The notes under the pieces are model-generated. The model saw nothing but the letters and a program-made list of their open reading frames with translations, was not told the DNA's origin and searched no databases. Shown one piece after another: positions 11,672 through 22,161 of a stretch of DNA of 64,000 nucleotides. The stretch is from Whalleya microplaca (Eukaryota > Ascomycota > Sordariomycetes > Xylariales > Xylariaceae): positions 62,001 through 126,000 of the forward strand of contig MU385771.1 in assembly GCA_022497155.1 (NCBI GenBank), given 5' to 3'. Each line of letters starts with the position of its first letter. Position 1 is the stretch's first letter. Position numbers and translations under genes: made by a program.

Positions 11672-13782
11672 GACGGACTTTTGAATCTCGTGGGCTGCAA
11701 ATTTGTATCAAGCTTAAAGTTAGCTACAATCAACTCGGCCTTTCGACGTAGAAATCTTGAGAGGTTATTTGAAATGCATGGACAATGCGGGGATATATCT
11801 ATACCCAGTCGCGGCTCAGTTGCGGGTCACATGCTAACTGCCGCTTGGAGATATTGCTGGAATGACGATACAGGTCTAGAGTATCACGTCATTGGAGAAT
11901 GGAAATCAGCTCATGGTCCAGGAACAAGCTCGCCATTGCGTTTATTGATAAGCTACTGTTATAGCAAACCAGCGTGATTTCTAAGCAGTAGTATGGACCC
12001 GGATGTCGAATATTTATTATGTTATTAGGTCATCCTTACTAAGTCATGTAGCTAGCCAAAGAACGATAGCCTAGTAATGGTGCAACCAATTTGTATGGAA
12101 CATTCTGTAGCATTTCTACCAATTCCATTCAATTATGAAACGCCTCTGAATGAACGGTATTCACCCCCGAATCTTGTTACGTAAGGTTTAGGTAGCTGAC
12201 ACTCATTCAACTTGAGAACAAGGGCCACGCAGGCGGCAACCGAAGTAGAGGACCTTTGTATAAGGACCTCCTCTGTCAAGTAGTCAGAAATTTCATGCTA
12301 AAGCAAGAAATTTCGCTCCTTATGGGGGGGGGGGCCAACCGTCGGTCCTAACGAATCCAACACGCGTAGAAAGTTCTAAGTCCTTGCGATGGCATTTATC
12401 ATGGGCACCGCAACTGAATAATAACTTTAATTACAACAGTATACTAGGTAAAGCGAGGAGCAAAGGATGAGCTGTAGCACTTTAATATAAGAAAACCTTT
12501 TCGATTTGTCCAAGTCACCGGACCAGACCATGTAACGTAAAGCCACTAGCAGAGGCTGACATGTTACACGGTGATAATAACTGATAGATAACGCGAGGAA
12601 AGTGTCGAAAAGGCAGCTGGTATAAGGGAGAACAAAAGAACCTCAAACAATACGAAAGGCATTAATTTACTATTTTTAATTCTAGACTCGCGACCTAATT
12701 TAACTCAATGTTAGCAGGAATATATTAGTATATTAATTTAAATCAAATTAAGTAAAAAGTCGATTTTATTACGTTGCTTTTACATGTCGTGTGGACGCAC
12801 CAAGTGTGCACTTAGGTATAATCAAACCACTGTCAAGCTCTCATACTGAATTTTAACAGGTCTGAGCCCAATCCTATTCTCTAGCTATTTCAGATCCTAA
12901 GCTACGCTGACAAAGCGACCATTCAATTATTCCCTTCTCTTTCGTAAACCGCGCTAGCGTATCGCTAGCAATCTCGGGCGTCTGCTCGAAGAAGCCTCGC
13001 TAATCCATAGGCGTGTTGCTTGTAATATCAGCCCATATATCGTAAGGATATATAGTGATCGTTATGAGGCCCTCGTTTTCGTACTCCTTGTCATGAATCG
13101 AGACCACGCATTTGGAGGCTTGATACCCTGAAAGTTGAAGAATTGCCTGGAGGCAACATATTTGCGCCGGCGCTAGACGTGTTGATGATTATGCACGTGT
13201 TCATGTTAAGCAGAAGAATTAGCGCTCATATGTATAGATATACACCCTTTACACCCTTGATATTGAGTTCTCATGTATCATAGAATTAGTCACATACGCG
13301 GCATGAAGTGGCAGTAAAAACTTTGTATTAATATTTATATAGTATTATAATATAATGTATTCGTGACCGTGATTAATTAACAACTAACACAACTGGGAAT
13401 GCCAATAGCAAGACTGAACACACCGGTGACATTTCAGCTCTCGGGCTACCAGCCTCCACAATGCGGTAATTGTGTGACCATCAGTCTCGAACTGACATCA
13501 TAGCTATAGGAGAACTGTTTCTGACTCAGAAGCTGGCGCGTCGCGACTACTGTGTTGTAGGAACCACAACCATAAGATTAATAATAAAGTTAATATATTT
13601 GATGGATGGTGAGATACGAAAAGCATCAATTAGCCCAACAATCGTCTCACCTTTGCAACAAATCATCCTGCTTAGTTAAGCACCACGACTACACATTCTC
13701 ACCATAACATCCTCTATTATCGTCCTGGACATCAATTTATTTCCCCGTTCCTAAGAAATCCTGCTTATACACTGCATCCACT
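11672..13782. other. AT-rich intergenic region
   Basis: About 2.1 kb with no supported gene. It contains a G homopolymer (about 11 G, 12324-12334), long TA-rich stretches around 12660-12780 and 13320-13390, and frequent stops in all frames. It begins the decay island that continues to about 17.6 kb. Confidence 0.5.
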
Positions 13783-14660
13783 ATGCCGTCAGATAATATT
13801 GACGCCTGGGTCGCTGCTCAAAAGAAGCTTCCTAGAGCCCCCACGGACGAAGAACTGGCTGTTTTCCGGGAATTCCTCGACGCCCCATCCAATGATGTAT
13901 GGAAATACGCACAGAGAATTGCCTCGTTCTATATCAAACCATTTGAAGAGTCTCGCGTTGACATATTTTGGTTTGTGCTCGGCGACGCAGTCAACAGACT
14001 CGTTTCCCAGAACGATAAGTTAGCCGACCTTGTCCTTGAGCTGCAGCGCCTTCCGGATGGCAAAGGAATTTTAGGCCCGGACCCTTGGTGGAGTGATTTG
14101 CCTTACTTCAATAACTTCTGGACGGAGTGGATGCAGTTCCGGTGTGAGTATCGCCCTAACCGTCTGGCCCTGAGATTATGGTGAAGTTTAAAGATCTGAT
14201 GCATTACCTCCATTTTAGTTGATGATCTTTCACAATCTCATCCTGATCTTGAGGCTAATAGCCAAGCCAACGTGAATCGCAACGCCTTCTTGGCTAAGCT
14301 GACCGCACGCATGGGTAAAGTGATTGATCTGGATCAACGTGAGCGTGGGGGTGAAACGCTGAAGCAAGCCCTAGAGCAGACACAAATATCAAATACTAAT
14401 GTCCTGTCTGCGGGGCCCTGGATCACATACTGTGCTGATAGTATATATGACAGAGCCTTGCAGGGTGGACTGAGAGCTGGGAGTATCCACACAACGGCAC
14501 AAATTGGGGGATACAGAAAGGCTGGAGCAAGGATCGCTGGCAATACTGGCGAAAAAGATTCTATGACATCTCCAACATGGCGAATATGAAGGAGGAAACC
14601 CGGAAGGTGGCGAAGGAGTGTGCTGAGCGAATGGAGGCAATAGAAAATACTAGAGATTGA
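13783..14660 (+). pseudogene. DUF3632-like fungal gene with a frameshift near its 3' end
   Basis: The first exon (13783-14143) encodes about 120 residues with acidic and aromatic motifs such as FYIKPFEESRVDIFWFVLGDAV and GPDPWWSDLPYFNNFW. A GTGAGT donor at 14144 and a TAG acceptor at 14218 join it to DDLSQSHPDLEANSQANVNRN. That frame then ends at 14589 in a tail unlike the family. In the -1/+2 frame, from about 14456 to the stop at 14658-14660, the sequence reads WTESWEYPHN, then GWSKDRWQYWRKRFYD, then a charged helix. This is the tail expected of DUF3632-type fungal proteins. The switch point lies between about 14440 and 14490. Upstream, the second frame has TAG and TGA stops, so an intron does not explain it easily. 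Either a one-base indel inactivated the gene or the sequence contains an error. Function is unknown. Confidence 0.5.
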
Positions 14661-14758
14661 TGGCCTGGATATCTTCTGAAAATCTTCCGGGAATCGGAGG
14701 TAGTAGTTCAAAGTGAAAGTCTCGATTATAATCATATAAGGCAATGGACTTTCTTAGT

Positions 14759-15244
14759 CTAATAGGAGATAATATGGATTATATTTGTGTTGGTTATTTT
14801 AGATAAATTTGGATATCGGGATTCCGCTTCCAGTTGCCATATGTCGTTTTCGCTAGTGGTGAGAAATTTTCGTGCCATTGCTGACGGAGGTTGCAGTTCA
14901 CGAGATTGGCCTTGCCCTGGCGGATCTTCAGGTTGTTCAAAACTGTCTTCATCTACAAGGCCTAATCCCCCCTGGATGATGTCTTTGACATTACCTTCGT
15001 ATGTGCTGATCAACAGGCTGACTCGGCTCTTCAGGATATTATATTGTGATCGGATACTATGACTGGGGACTATCGAGGATTCGACGTTTGGAACGTTTGG
15101 AGCGAGAGTGCTGACAAACCGGAGACGAGCAAGTTTAGGTTTTCCATTGAGAAGACGATTGACGCTATCCAGTATTTTATTCTCGGTGGCGGTGTCGCTT
15201 ACCATGTTCTGATCTGCAGCGGCGATACTATCATCTGCTGTCAT
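14759..15244 (-). CDS. Orphan ORF of 161 codons
   Basis: I do not recognise this protein. The ORF starts MTADDSIAAADQN, has an amphipathic middle part (ILKSRVSLLISTYEGNVKDIIQ) and a Pro/Gln-rich acidic segment (EQPEDPPGQGQ), and ends in an Ile/Asn-rich tail that looks like read-through into AT-rich sequence. It lies between a frameshifted gene and an ATPase relic in a region of decayed genes. It may be an exon fragment or chance. No signal peptide or transmembrane segment is apparent. Confidence 0.28.
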   Translation of the reverse strand: MTADDSIAAADQNMVSDTATENKILDSVNRLLNGKPKLARLRFVSTLAPNVPNVESSIVPSHSIRSQYNILKSRVSLLISTYEGNVKDIIQGGLGLVDEDSFEQPEDPPGQGQSRELQPPSAMARKFLTTSENDIWQLEAESRYPNLSKITNTNIIHIISY

Positions 15245-15600
15245 CCGGGAAGCTTAGGCACGAGTGCCGACGACAATTAGTTCTAATCTTTGGGCACCGG
15301 TAGGATGTTGGCTGCCACAGGATGTTGCAACACTTATCAGCATGGGCCACCGAGTGCCAGCACGATGACCTAATCGTTGTCTACGTTCACTTATCTTTTA
15401 TTGTCAAGACATAAAATGACGCCTGATAATCAAGTCTAAATTATTGATTAGTTAAGTAGTCACTACCGTTACTATCTTCCGGAATTTATAACAAGTTGTG
15501 AATAGCGGCAGAATTGTTGCTTAGTTACACGCCAAATATTGTTCGGCAACCAGGTTGAGAAGTGAACTTCGATCAATGCTGGTCTGTGGTAATAGCGGTA

Positions 15601-15846
15601 TTAGTTAACGTCGATGCTCGATTGCTTCAGACAGGTTACATTGACCGCTTCAGCAGTGGCTGTCTTGCCGGCTCCTGGTGCGCCGTTAGGCAAGATCACA
15701 GGTCGTCTTCCCTTGCCACGAATCAGATCCTGGCCCATCGTAGTTAAGAAATTCTGGCAGAGATCCCATTGCCTTCTGATGAAAGTGTGACGAGACAACG
15801 GACTAGGCAATTTGAATATGCTGAGGTTTGATCTTAAGCGTATCAA
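15601..15846 (-). pseudogene. Relic of a fungal AAA+ ATPase (Walker A fragment)
   Basis: An 81-codon minus-strand fragment reads DLIRGKGRRPVILPNGAPGAGKTATAEAV. It contains a perfect P-loop (GAPGAGKT, about 15662-15685) in the context used by the large fungal AAA ATPases in which I[Q/R]GKG...V.LLHG.PG.GKT is followed by TAEAV. Nothing downstream resembles Walker B, sensor or arginine-finger motifs, and the frame closes 19 codons after the P-loop. No N-terminal part is visible upstream. I therefore read it as a truncated relic. Confidence 0.5.
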
Positions 15847-15900
15847 ATGGGATTGAAGCCAATTGTAATCCTACGAGGATACCGAACATCTGCTGCAATA

Positions 15901-15993
15901 CATGTACCAGAGGAGCTAATAGAGCGAATACCAACAGCGCTGTTAGGAATCGAACCTAACTCGCTCTATATACTCAGCCACAGCTCATGTACC
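15901..15993 (-). mobile_element. 77-nt tRNA-like element, copy 1, with flanking 8-bp direct repeats
   Basis: The element spans 15909-15985 and is bounded by CATGTACC at 15901-15908 and 15986-15993. On the minus strand it contains GGTTCGATTCC, a perfect Pol III B box, inside a 6-bp T-arm-like hairpin (GTTAGG...CCTAAC). An A-box-like GTGGCTGAGTATA lies upstream of it. An outer 7-bp stem AGAGCGA/TCGCTCT brackets the hairpin. A second copy lies at 29113-29199. It is not a tRNA gene: an anticodon arm and a 7-bp acceptor in the right positions are missing. The best description is a tiny tRNA-derived SINE-like or other non-autonomous insertion. Confidence 0.5.
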
Positions 15994-17636
15994 GTACCTA
16001 GAAAAGCACGAGTTGCTATCAATTAAAATCTAATATTGGGTTACACTAGTAAGTTGCAACATGTATTTGTATGCGTTACGGTCGTATGGATAAGCCACCG
16101 TTGCTTTCCCGTCTGTGAGACTAAGGAGAAAGTCATTAGAGCCCTCATTATCTGCCCATGAGTTTCTAACTAATATGAGAACTTCAGCGTTCTCATCAAG
16201 TTAAGTCAAGTCAAATAATACACCTTATTTGACTTAAAACAATTTAAATTTCATAATCCCATTTTTGCATTAACCTGATGGTATTTACCACCTAACTTTA
16301 TTAATACCCGTTTAACGGCGCACATATATAATACTAGTAAAAGCTCAACCAGGGCTAACAGTATAAGGTATGAGATAACTGCTAGTTAATGACCGAAAAT
16401 CTAATGATATATATGTGTGTGTGGCTCAAAAAGAATTTCCTGAAAATACTTGAAACTTATTAAGGGTGTCAAGTCGAAACCCAGCTTATACTTGTCACTA
16501 TGATTCATAACGTCCTCTTGTAAAGAATCTATAGTCATAACTTTGTTAAGCCACAAGGCCAGGAGGGGCTGTAGCAAGGGGAATGGACTAAAATGTAATA
16601 CAATATTCAGGGGTACAAGTAATGCATGTCACAGACAGCATTGGTATAGGCCCTCAAGCTTGGAACTGTCTACTTATATCCACTGCTCTGGAAACTCGCA
16701 TAATAGGTACTTAAGCAGTTAACTGATTCGCATCAATTCCCAGTGTTGTATACAGGTACTGCAGTAAGATGCTGCCGGTACATATGTGTACTTCATTGAG
16801 GCTATCTAGCCAATCAGCTGGCGGTGCGACATAGCTTTTTGCCCGAAACAGTAACGGCCCTAGATTGATGGCGTCACATTCGGCACTATAAGAGCACCGT
16901 CTAAGCCCTATGACGCTTATTACTCCCTGTCCCCGTTGACCATCACATGTATTATTATATGACTGTGTGTATTATACTTCTAACATTCAACCAGCCCTGG
17001 CGCATCAAGCCAATTAGGATATAGGACCTACATTCCAAGCCATTGAGGTATCACTCGGAATTGTCCACCTGACCATGGCCGGTAAAGAAAAAGCAACTAG
17101 GCCATTTCCAGCCCAGTGCTCCAGCCCGGCCTTTCTTCGCCGGTCCTAGGTCGGCAATCGGCACGTCGATTCGCGGAGGATATGTCCACGTCACGTCATG
17201 GCCCAAGTACCAGTGGAAAAGCTCAGCCCGTTCCAGGTATTGAGGAATGGAGGTCGCTGTGGGCGATTCACTGGACGATGATGACTCGCTGGCCCACCGG
17301 TGGGCTTGTCATTGGTCTTGCCATGTCATCTCATGCTAATAAGATCAGGCTAGACTTTGTAGGTAGCTATGTCATTTGTCGCCTACATATATTTGACATT
17401 CTCAGCTGTTTTCTGAAAATTTATTATTGAGATCTTGTTTCTATAATAATCATATTCTTCCCTGTGTCACTGTCGAATCATACACAGAGCATCGCCGTCG
17501 ACCGTCGCATCTGCGAACCCACGATTCCACAAATCTTGGCAACCGTGATACCGACCTACCGAACAACTTATTCCATTTTGACTACGCCGTCTATTACCTT
17601 TACAAAATAAGTAGTACTTGCGAAATCTTCTCAATC
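15994..17636. other. AT-rich intergenic region
   Basis: About 1.6 kb without a supported gene. Long TA/TTAA-rich runs occur around 16200-16350. An ORF at 17116-17430 has no family resemblance. The final 200 bases are the probable promoter and leader of the membrane-protein gene at 17637. Confidence 0.5.
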
Positions 17637-18402
17637 ATGGCACTCGGATTCGTCCCCATCGTGCACATAGTAGCGGCGCTGTTCAGCATCGTCGAGCTGG
17701 GCCTCACCGCATACCGTACGTCCCATCATCCCCTCTCCCTCCACTTATCTCAACCCCCTCTATATACACATACAGCATCCTAAAATATACACTACTAACA
17801 CGCGCGATATCCGTCCCCGCAGTCGCGAGCTCCTTCGACTCGGTGTCGTGGTACGGCTACTACCGGGGCGCGAGCCCGTCGCGCGTGAACTTCATGGTCT
17901 TCAACTCGGTGTGGTCGCTGCTGGTGCTCCTCTACGTGGGCGTGACGCCGCTGTACCTGACGAGCTGGTTCCACAAGCTGGCGGCGCTGGCGCTGAACGC
18001 CGTCACCACGATATTCTGGTTCGCGGGCGCCATCGCGCTGGCCGTCTTCGTCGGCGGGCCGTGGAGCTGCGGCGCCAACTCGTTCTGCGGCGCCGAGGAG
18101 GCCGCTGTGGCGTTTGGGTTTTTCCTCTGGTGAGTTATTTACTTTGGTTTTACACAGACCTGCGGTGTCCCTGTGCACGATGCTGGGTTCTGTTGTGGAT
18201 GAGGGAGCGGTGTGGGGGTTCGTGTTGGTAGATGGATGCCATGAAATAATACCTATGTCGGAACAGAACTGACATGTATTTGAAAACTTGCAGGGCCCTC
18301 TTCACCTTCCTCACCGTCCTCGATGCCCTCGAGGCCCTGCGCAGTCGCGGGCACAACACCGGCGCGGCGCAGAAGCCCACCGGTGCCTACCCCGGAGCAT
18401 AA
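17637..18402 (+). CDS. MARVEL-like four-TM membrane protein
   Basis: Predicted 164-aa integral membrane protein; MARVEL-like (PF01284 type) is the best guess. Exons: 17637-17715, 17823-18129 and 18294-18402, all GT-AG with frame kept. Four hydrophobic segments are evident: IVHIVAALFSIVELGLTAY, FMVFNSVWSLLVLLYVGV, LNAVTTIFWFAGAIALAVFV, and the C-terminal AVAFGFFLWALFTFLTVLDAL. A loop WSCGANSFCGAEEA carries two Cys that could form a disulfide before TM4. The short tail is Gly/Ala/Pro-rich. The middle exon is strongly GC-rich compared with the flanking DNA. The cargo or role is unknown; fungal members are often plasma-membrane or vesicle proteins. Confidence 0.75.
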
Positions 18403-19294
18403 ACCCGTCTCCCATCTGCATCCGCCAAACGACTGCAACACATACATATATCGACGATGAGGTGTAATATGTGCTTTTTTCCCATCCATCTAAATCTTCC
18501 TTACGTAACGATAACGATCCGCTACGCTACTCATTTGATGCCACCGCATTGAACCTTGAGAGGTATCTAACATAATAGCCTTCCGGCTTGGTAATTGGAG
18601 CCGTCTACACGATTTCTGGGAGTACTTGGCGTTTATAGGATACTCGGGCATATAATACCCAAGATTGACGACTTTACGGAGTTATGCTTCTATGCGACAC
18701 ACTGGCTTGGGGTTGGGGGTTGGTGATTCTCAGGTATGTGGGGATGGCTGACGGATGTGTTGTAATCATATGAAAGCGTAATGCAATATTAATGAATTAC
18801 AAACGCCACTATTTTGATCATGATTTGCAGAGAATAGGACAATTATCAAAGTTAGGCGCTGTTTCTACTCGCATATACAACACTATTGCCCCCAAGACTC
18901 CTGAGTCCAGAATCAGCGGGAGATGTGGGCGTGAGATGCAGGATACCAACCTCTCGTCGGTGGGTAGAATAGCGGGAGCACCCTCATCTGACATGCTGTT
19001 ATTAAGCACTAGCTGGTCCCTTCAAACACCAGCGCGGTAGACCATTTATCGTTATTCAATATTAGAATTCAATGAACCCGCTAATGCTAAAGAACAGTCC
19101 AGTCTAGGCAGGAATTAAGATATAAAAATCGGCGCTTGTTGAAAAACATACCTCCCTGTCATACCCATGCATTTTTTGGCTCCTAGGCCCTAACCACCCG
19201 TAGCTTTCGCCAGCAATGCCTTCGTGATAATACATAATACACACAAACGAATACGAATTCGACCGCGGCGCTAAACCGACACATACGTAATGTC
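18403..19294. other. Intergenic region
   Basis: About 890 bases between the membrane-protein gene (plus) and the sulfite oxidase stop (minus). It holds presumed 3' untranslated sequence only. Short ORFs on both strands at 18792-19040 are unsupported. Confidence 0.5.
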
Positions 19295-21142
19295 CTACTT
19301 CGCCTTCTTGCCCTCCACGCAATCCCCCGGCGACGCGGCACAGTCGAAGTCCACACGATGCCAAGCCGTCGCCAGGTTCCCCCTCAGATTGTAGATACTC
19401 TTGTGGGACTCGGGCTGGGTATTATACGCATCGTCGGTGGCCTTCACGACGAAGGTCGTCTTCGCCTCGCCACGGGCGTCGGGCCTGACCTGGGGTAGCT
19501 TGCCCTCGTATTTCCACCTCTTCCAGCACCAGGCTCTGGTGCCCTTTTCGAGCCGCGTGTCGTCGAGCAGCCGGGCCTGGTCCCAGGTCTCCCCGCCGTC
19601 GAGACTGATGTCTACGCGCTGGATCTCGCGCCCGCCGCCCGAGTAGGCGTATCCTTCGATCTGAACGGTCTTGCCGCTGTCGGATTCGGTGATACGGATG
19701 CGCGATTCGTCGTTCGGGGCGGGTTTTAATCGGGTGCGGGTGATTGCGCTTGTGATGGGCATGACTTGGATGGATTTGTACTTGTCCCAGTCCTGCTTGG
19801 TCTCGTTGGGGCCGAAACACTTGTAGTCCCGGCGCTGCCAGCTCGTGTTGCTCTCCTCATCGCTGACCACGATCTTGTTCACCCACTTTACACATCGCGC
19901 TGCCACATGGCCCGGGACGATCACCCGGCAGGGGAAGCCGTGGTCGCGTGGGAGCGGTGCGTCGTTCATTTTAAAGGCAAGCAGTACGTCTCCTGCGGGA
20001 TCGATGGCGGGAGCGATGGGTATGCTTGCGCCGTATGCCTCGAGGCCGGAGAATTGTACGTGCTGCGCATCCTCTCCCGGGTCGCTGAGCGACAAACCAG
20101 CGTCGGCGAGGACGTCCCGTAGACGGACCCCTTCCCACTTTGCACAACTAATGGCGCCGACCGTCCACTGCAGACCGTTCGTCTTTTTCGCATATCGGGT
20201 CATATCGTTGCGCCGGTTGCCGGAACACTGCAAGACGGCTGTTACCGTGTACTGCTTGAATCTTTCCTTCAGTTCTCGGATGGTGTAAGTCTTGATGTCA
20301 CCATCGGGCAGCTCAACGGAAATCCCATGGTCGTCGGCCTCGTTCTCTTGCACAACTGGAACCCACATGTGATTACGTACGTAGAAAAGGTCGTTGGGTG
20401 TCAGGAATGATTCGGCTAGCTCGTCGGCGGGGGTTTCTGCATTACAGGGTTTCTCGGTAATCTTCCGTAGCTTCGTATCGCGGACTGGATCTGCCATGAA
20501 AGGGTCTTCGATGTGGTCCTGCAGCGGCCGCCCATTCTCAAGGTCGTCGGGATGTACCCTTCCCACTACATACTGCTCTAGGATCTCCCGGACATATGGA
20601 GACTTGTGAATAGCAAATATATCCCAATACGGCTCGATGCTACCCCCGGCGGCACGAAGAATCACTTCGCCTCCCGGGTGCGCAGGGACCCAATCGGTAA
20701 TATCGTATACTTTGTCTTCATATATGACCCAGGGTCTTTCCGATTTCGAACCGTGTTCCTTGACTTCGGAGAGTCGGAAACGTGGGAGGCCATCGTCATC
20801 GCTGTCGTTGGGGGCTTGCTGGGCTGGCGGTGGTGTCGAGTCGGGAGGTACCTCGAGAGGCTCGTGGGAGACGGGCTGCAGGACGGTAAGCAGTATAGTG
20901 AGCAGTCCACCGCCGGCAGCCAGGAGCGGGAGAGGGCGTAGACGATGTGGGCTGGATGATGTTCTGGACGAGGCCTTCGAGATTGCTTTGCGAAATGCCG
21001 TACGGAAACTGAAGAATCGGGCACAGGAGCTGACTGGCTGCAGAGGACCGTCGAGGGCACGAACACAGCGGAAGACCGGCTGTGGTCGTTGGGTCGCCCT
21101 CAGAAGCTCCCGACCAAGTTGTCGTGAAATCGGTATCGACAT
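19295..21142 (-). CDS. Sulfite oxidase with cytochrome b5 domain, mitochondrial
   Basis: Intronless, 615 aa. It oxidises sulfite to sulfate using molybdenum cofactor and passes electrons through heme to cytochrome c in the mitochondrial intermembrane space. An Arg/Ser-rich presequence (MSIPISRQLGRELLRATQR) is followed by a hydrophobic segment (LPLLAAGGGLLTILLTVL, about 71-88) consistent with inner-membrane anchoring. The cytochrome b5 domain has heme ligands in HPGG (His155) and FAIHK (His179). The Moco domain has FYVRNH and the molybdenum-ligating Cys306 in LQCSGNRR, then the dimerisation domain with SLDGGETWDQARL and CWKRWKYEG. It carries no FAD/NADH module, so it is not nitrate reductase. 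The C-terminal tail has a Cys pair (DFDCAASPGDCVEGK). Confidence 0.94.
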   Translation of the reverse strand: MSIPISRQLGRELLRATQRPQPVFRCVRALDGPLQPVSSCARFFSFRTAFRKAISKASSRTSSSPHRLRPLPLLAAGGGLLTILLTVLQPVSHEPLEVPPDSTPPPAQQAPNDSDDDGLPRFRLSEVKEHGSKSERPWVIYEDKVYDITDWVPAHPGGEVILRAAGGSIEPYWDIFAIHKSPYVREILEQYVVGRVHPDDLENGRPLQDHIEDPFMADPVRDTKLRKITEKPCNAETPADELAESFLTPNDLFYVRNHMWVPVVQENEADDHGISVELPDGDIKTYTIRELKERFKQYTVTAVLQCSGNRRNDMTRYAKKTNGLQWTVGAISCAKWEGVRLRDVLADAGLSLSDPGEDAQHVQFSGLEAYGASIPIAPAIDPAGDVLLAFKMNDAPLPRDHGFPCRVIVPGHVAARCVKWVNKIVVSDEESNTSWQRRDYKCFGPNETKQDWDKYKSIQVMPITSAITRTRLKPAPNDESRIRITESDSGKTVQIEGYAYSGGGREIQRVDISLDGGETWDQARLLDDTRLEKGTRAWCWKRWKYEGKLPQVRPDARGEAKTTFVVKATDDAYNTQPESHKSIYNLRGNLATAWHRVDFDCAASPGDCVEGKKAK

Positions 21143-21469
21143 GATGCCACTTCGAGTTCTCGCGGGGCTTGCCCTGGATTCAGTGGGGATATCTTCGCAC
21201 TATGCCCATAGTCATAGTCTTAGATACAAAGATGAAGTGCCTATCGGCTAGTGGCGTGGATTTGAAGTTGGAGACAAGCTTCGGAGCGGTGTATTTTCGT
21301 CGGTGAGGTGTTCGGGGTGTATGACTCGAGCACAGGGTCTCGCAGTCAGGCCAATCGATAGAGCATGCCCCTGTGAAGGTGGAATCCAATGGATCTTATA
21401 AGCCGGGGAAATCTAAGTAGATATGGGGAGACCAATGATGGGGTCGCCGAAGGCAAAGTATGGTTCGTA

Positions 21470-21553
21470 GATGGGTGGGCGGGTAGACGTGGACGGGTGG
21501 ACAGGTGGACAGGTGTACGTATGGACGTGTAGACGTATAGACGTATAGACGTA
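21470..21553. repeat. Degenerate minisatellite (GTAGACGTATAGACG / GGTGGACAG units)
   Basis: About 84 bases of imperfect 8-12-nt units. They run from GGTGGACAG-type repeats on the left to GTATAGACGTATAGACGTAG on the right, all sharing a GTNGAC core. The block lies about 330 bases upstream of the sulfite oxidase start. Confidence 0.75.
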
Positions 21554-21764
21554 GTGTGTTCTGTTATGTCTGGTATACATACGATCGTGGCAGAATGGGG
21601 CAGATTTTTCGTCTTCAACTGGGAGACAGGAGACGGGAGTTGGGAAAAGCGGTCCGTCTTTTATTTTAATTTAATAAGCAGGTAACTAACTGTACGGGTA
21701 GTTGACTCCAACGATAAACCACAGCACTAATCTGTAGATTCCTTCCTCCTTATAATAATAGATG

Positions 21765-21803
21765 ATAGAGACAGAGACAGAGACAGAGACAGAGATAGAG
21801 ACC
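21765..21803. repeat. GAGACA microsatellite
   Basis: About six units of the hexamer GAGACA with one A/T change towards the right end, followed by purine-rich sequence. Confidence 0.8.
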
Positions 21804-22161
21804 GAGGGAGATACGGTGAAGGAAAAGAGAGATAACGAAGAGAGATGCGCCAACAAACAGCCAGCAAACAAACCACGAACAACGAACACGGAGAGAAAGC
21901 TGGTCGACTAAAGTCCGTTGCTGGCAGTAAGGGGACCCATTGACTTGGATAACCTACTTACCCATCATTGGATATCATTGGATGCTACTCGCGTGCATAA
22001 ATTCCAAATGGGCGGCTGCAACGATGATTGATGGAGGATGAGACGGGAGCTAATTGTAAAAGTGAAGAGTCGGCGAGCACTCAGGCACTATGGGATGAGT
22101 TGAATATTGGGGATGGCAGGACGGCTCATCGGTAAAAGCTTTCACCGATGTCGCCGATCAG

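Noticed and set aside
11591..11977. A 128-codon plus-strand ORF overlapping the start of the NmrA-like gene
   Set aside because: It has no family resemblance and overlaps a well-supported minus-strand exon and intron.
15909..15985. A genuine tRNA gene at 15.9 kb (and at 29.1 kb)
   Set aside because: Only a T-arm and a vague A-box-like segment fit; there is no anticodon arm and no acceptor stem in the right place, and both copies are flanked by direct repeats.
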